A stretch of DNA of 64,000 nt from Pseudomonas sp. UBA4194 (lineage in GTDB: Bacteria > Pseudomonadota > Gammaproteobacteria > Pseudomonadales > Pseudomonadaceae): the NCBI RefSeq assembly GCF_002379585.1, contig NZ_DFUE01000010.1, forward strand, positions 143,851-207,850. The letters run 5' to 3'. The notes beneath the pieces were generated by a model. It saw only the letters and a list, made by a program, of their open reading frames with translations. It had not been told where the DNA came from and ran no database searches. A program made the translations under genes and the position numbers. Shown in pieces: positions 62,801 to 64,000 of this stretch; the first letter of the stretch is position 1; each line of letters begins with the position of its first letter.

Positions 62801-64000
62801 GACTATGCGGCGGGCACCAGTGCCAATATCACCACGACAGTAGGCAACACCACCGTCAACGTCGGCACCCTGCTGGTCGCCTCGACCGGTGAATACCTGT
62901 TCACCCCAGCGCTTAACTGGAATGGCTCGGTCCCAGCGGTCACCTACACGACCAACACTGGCACCAGCAGCACCTTGTCGCTGACTGTTACCGCTGTGGA
63001 TGACCAGACCATTCCGCAGGATGACACTGCGACCACCAACGAAGACACCCCGGTCACCGGCAACGTCCTGGCCAACGACACCGATGTCGACAGCCTGATC
63101 TCGGTCGCCAGCTACACCGTCAACGGCGCGCAGTACGCTGCTGGCACCACTGCCGTGATTACCGCTGAAACCGTCAACGGTACCGTCAACGTCGGCACCT
63201 TCACCCTGGCCGAAACCGGCGAATACCTGTTCCTCCCTGCTCAGGACTGGAACGGCGCAGTCCCCCAGGTCACCTACACCACCAATACGGGTGTGTTCGA
63301 ATTCCTGAAGATCGAAGTCACCCCTGTGGATGACTTCAGCGTCAACCTGCCGGACGCCAAGTCGACCAACGAAAACACCCCTGTCACCGGCAACGTCCTG
63401 GCCAACGACAGCGATGTGGATAACTTGCTCTCCGTTGCCAGCTTCACGGTCAACGACACGCAATACGCCGTCGGCACGACTGCAACCATCACCACCGTGG
63501 TAAACGGCGCGACCGTCAATGTCGGAACGCTGAGCATCGCCACTACCGGCGAATACCTGTTCGTCCCTGAGCAAGGCTACGTCGGCGCAGTCCCCACAGT
63601 CGCCTACACCAACGACAACGGCTCGTTCAGCTTCCTGAACCTGTCCGTTACCGCTGCCGACGTCCCAAGCGTGCTGCAGGCCGACACCGGAACCACGTTC
63701 GAAAATCTCCCGCTGAGCGGCAATGTGCTGGCCAACGATGTGGACGTCGATAGCGTCCTCAGCGTTGCCAGTTTCACCGTCAACGGCACCCAATACGCTG
63801 CAGGAACAACTGTCCCGGTGGCTACCGAGACAGCAGGCGTCACGACCCTCGTCGGCACCCTGGCCATGGCCTCGACCGGCGAGTACACCTTCACCCCGGC
63901 CACCGACTGGAACGGCATCGTTCCGCAAGTCACCTATACAACCAACACTGGCGGAACCACCACCTTGGACATCACCATCGCTCCGAACAACAGCGTCCTG
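56831..64000 (+). CDS. lapA: LapA-like giant RTX-type adhesin, N-terminal part
   Basis: Starts MSSVIAIVKSIVGQVFAVSP with GGAG six bases upstream and is open to the window end (2390 codons), so the C-terminus is missing. Seen: the LapA retention module (1-~115) with TAAG at 107-110, the site cleaved by LapG in P. fluorescens LapA. A second TAAG sits at 112-115. Then a Pro-Asp linker (about 172-233), then ~105-residue beta domains of bacterial Ig/VCBS type (NEDTPVTGNVLANDTDVDS pattern). From 58220 these form a three-domain supra-repeat. The module anchors the adhesin in the outer-membrane pore until LapG acts under low cyclic-di-GMP. It could be the paralogue MapA; the divergent lapBC support LapA type. 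Confidence 0.88.
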   Translation, partial: MSSVIAIVKSIVGQVFAVSPEGVRRLIIEGDRLFAGEQVITGPQAAVSLELADGRIIDLGRDSQWSANTPDASIDLSEATAQAAPSVAELQQAIAAGADPTLDLEATAAGNTAAGAGGEAGGSHSFVLLSETADSVDPTVGFATEGLGGQAALAFLRVDGDLDTVLADDLPAVDPTPDPDPTPNPDPIPDPDPAPGPDPIPDPDPTPGPDPIPDPDPTPNPDPTPDPDPTPGINDQPTLTNPDTAVGDEDQVITGNVLDNDSDADDALTVASFTVAGLTGTFTAGQAATIVGVGTLVINSNGSFVFTPVADYNGTVPTATYTTNTGASDTLDITVNPVDDPSLLIADTNTTLEDTPLSGNVLANDTDVDNLLSVASFTVNGVQYAAGATATITAASATGPVTAGTLTMASTGEYIFIPARDWNGAVPTVTYTTNTGSSTSLDINVTPVDDPTIPQPDFATTNEDTPLSGNVLANDTDVDSLISVASYTVNGVQYAAGATAVITAETVNGTVTVGTFTLAETGEYLFFPAQDWNGAVPQVTYFTNTGVFELLNITVTPVDDFSVNLPDAKSTNENTPVTGNVLANDSDVDNLLAVASFTVNGASFTAGSTATITTVINGATVTVGTLSIATTGEYLFVPAQGYVGAVPTVAYTNDNGSFSFLNLTVTSTNADTNTTAEDNAVTGNVLANDSDVSTVLSVDTFTVNGTSYAAGTTANITAGNVNVGTLTMASTGEYLFTPAQNWNGSVPAVTYTTNTGTSSTLSLTVTAVDDQTIPQGDTATTNEDTPVTGNVLANDTDVDSLISVASYTVNGVQYAAGTTAVITAETVNGTVNVGTFTLAETGEYLFRPAQDWNGAVPQVTYTTNTGVFEFLKIEVTPVDDFSVNLPDAKSTNENTPVTGNVLANDSDVDNLLSVASFTVNDTQYAVGTTATITTVINGATVNVGTLSIATTGEYLFVPAQGYVGAVPTVAYTNDNGSFSFLNLTVTSTNADSNTTAEDNAVTGNVLANDSDVSTVLTVETFTVNGTTYAAGTTANITAGNVNVGTLTMASTGEYLFTPAQNWNGSVPAVTYTTNTGTSSTLSLTVTPVDDQTIPQGDTATTNEDTPVTGNVLANDTDVDSLISVASYTVNGVQYAAGTTAVITAETVNGTVNVGTFTLAETGEYLFLPAQDWNGAVPQVTYTTNTGVFEFLKIEVTPVDDFSVNLPDAKSTNENTPVTGNVLANDSDVDNLLSVASFTVDGASFAAGTTATITTLVNGATVNVGTLSIASTGEYLFVPAQGYVGAVPTVAYTNDNGSFSFLNLTVTSTNADTNTTAEDNAVTGNVLANDSDVSTVLTVETFTVNGTSYAAGTTANITAGNVNVGTLTMASTGEYLFTPAQNWNGSVPAVTYTTNTGTSSTLSLTVTAVDDKTVPLGDTATTNEDTPVTGNVLANDTDVDSLISVASYTVNGVQYAAGTTAVITTETVNGTVNVGTFTLAETGEYLFRPAQDWNGAVPQVTYTTNTGVFEFLKIEVTPVDDFSVNLPDAKSTNENTPVTGNVLANDSDVDNLLSVASFTVDGASFAAGTTATITTLVNGATVNVGTLSIATTGEYLFVPAQGYVGAVPTVAYTNDNGSFSFLNLTVTSTNADTNTTAEDNAVTGNVLANDSDVSTVLTVETFTVNGTDYAAGSTANVTTTVGNTTVNVGTLLVASTGEYLFTPALNWNGSVPAVTYTTNTGTSSTLSLTVTAVDDKTVPLGDTATTNEDTPVTGNVLANDTDVDSLISVASYTVNGVQYAAGTTAVITAETVNGTVNVGTFTLAETGEYLFRPAQDWNGAVPQVTYTTNTGVFEFLKIEVTPVDDFSVNLPDAKSTNENTPVTGNVLANDSDVDNLLSVASFTVNDTQYAVGTTATITTVINGATVNVGTLSIATTGEYLFVPEQGYVGAVPTVAYTNDNGSFSFLNLTVTSTNADTNTTAEDNAVTGNVLANDSDVSTVLTVETFTVNGTDYAAGTSANITTTVGNTTVNVGTLLVASTGEYLFTPALNWNGSVPAVTYTTNTGTSSTLSLTVTAVDDQTIPQDDTATTNEDTPVTGNVLANDTDVDSLISVASYTVNGAQYAAGTTAVITAETVNGTVNVGTFTLAETGEYLFLPAQDWNGAVPQVTYTTNTGVFEFLKIEVTPVDDFSVNLPDAKSTNENTPVTGNVLANDSDVDNLLSVASFTVNDTQYAVGTTATITTVVNGATVNVGTLSIATTGEYLFVPEQGYVGAVPTVAYTNDNGSFSFLNLSVTAADVPSVLQADTGTTFENLPLSGNVLANDVDVDSVLSVASFTVNGTQYAAGTTVPVATETAGVTTLVGTLAMASTGEYTFTPATDWNGIVPQVTYTTNTGGTTTLDITIAPNNSVL
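58220..63660 (+). repeat. Higher-order tandem repeat in the adhesin (960/972-bp unit)
   Basis: The motif NEDTP(V/L)(T/S)GNVLAND(T) marks unit starts at 58220, 59180, 60140, 61100, 62072 and 63044: spacing 960, 960, 960, 972, 972 bp. Each unit has three related domains (DSLISVASYTVNG, DNLLSVASFTVN, STVLTVETFTVNG types). The 12-bp gain is in the third domain. Confidence 0.9.

Noticed and set aside
59846..63928. A 1360-codon minus-strand open frame opposite the adhesin repeats, and a 588-codon one at 57944-59710
   Set aside because: They mirror the repeated, GC-biased plus-strand codons. The composition is odd (Val-Gly-Gln-Asp rich), they have no ribosome site and no known family, and they repeat with the same 960-bp period.

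Overview
The window is chromosomal DNA of a Pseudomonas from the putida/fluorescens group. The main clues are GC-rich coding sequence, a gabD-gabT pair, a desA/GGDEF neighbourhood, REP-type palindromes and a Lap-type giant adhesin locus. No 16S or other species marker is present, so the species is an inference.

Left core segment (1-4.4 kb): a PAS-GGDEF-EAL protein, a delta-9 acyl-lipid desaturase and a PAS-GGDEF diguanylate cyclase. A large accessory block (about 4.5-26.5 kb) follows. It holds a two-partner secretion system on the minus strand: an FhaC/CdiB-type transporter and a 3728-residue FhaB/CdiA-like exoprotein with its own tip toxin and immunity gene. Downstream lies a long 'graveyard' of displaced toxin-tip/immunity modules. 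At least nine can be traced, several toxins are frameshifted, and three modules still carry a copy of the exoprotein sequence that precedes the toxin. The block ends at a kptA-type RNA 2'-phosphotransferase and an XRE regulator remnant.

Middle core segment (26.9-31.1 kb): a pseudo-receiver/HDOD protein, then gabD-gabT (GABA shunt) with a strong stem-loop between the two genes.

Integrative island (31.4-42.9 kb): bounded by 106-bp direct repeats that include most of a tRNA-Arg(CCG) gene. The right copy is a complete tRNA; the left copy lacks the 3' acceptor strand. Cargo includes a tyrosine integrase, three small paralogous proteins, a serine recombinase with a candidate res site, a protein with rolling-circle-Rep (HUH) motifs, an HslV/proteasome-like protein, a HEPN-motif protein, a TIR/deoxyribosyltransferase-like protein, small membrane proteins and an XRE remnant. 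The second half looks like a defence-type cargo, but that is inferred from motifs.

Right core segment (43-64 kb): bestrophin-like channel, zinc-type alcohol dehydrogenase family protein, a five-gene MarR/FUSC/DUF1656/HlyD/OprM efflux operon with 4-bp overlaps throughout, an acyltransferase-3 protein, then a type I secretion pair (LapC, LapB) divergent from a LapA-like adhesin that runs off the window. The adhesin N-terminus has the LapG-type TAAG site at residues 107-110, a Pro-Asp linker and a higher-order repeat of 960/972 bp. Several genes tie to cyclic-di-GMP biology (two GGDEF proteins, Lap adhesin), while the FHA block and the island are the horizontally variable parts.
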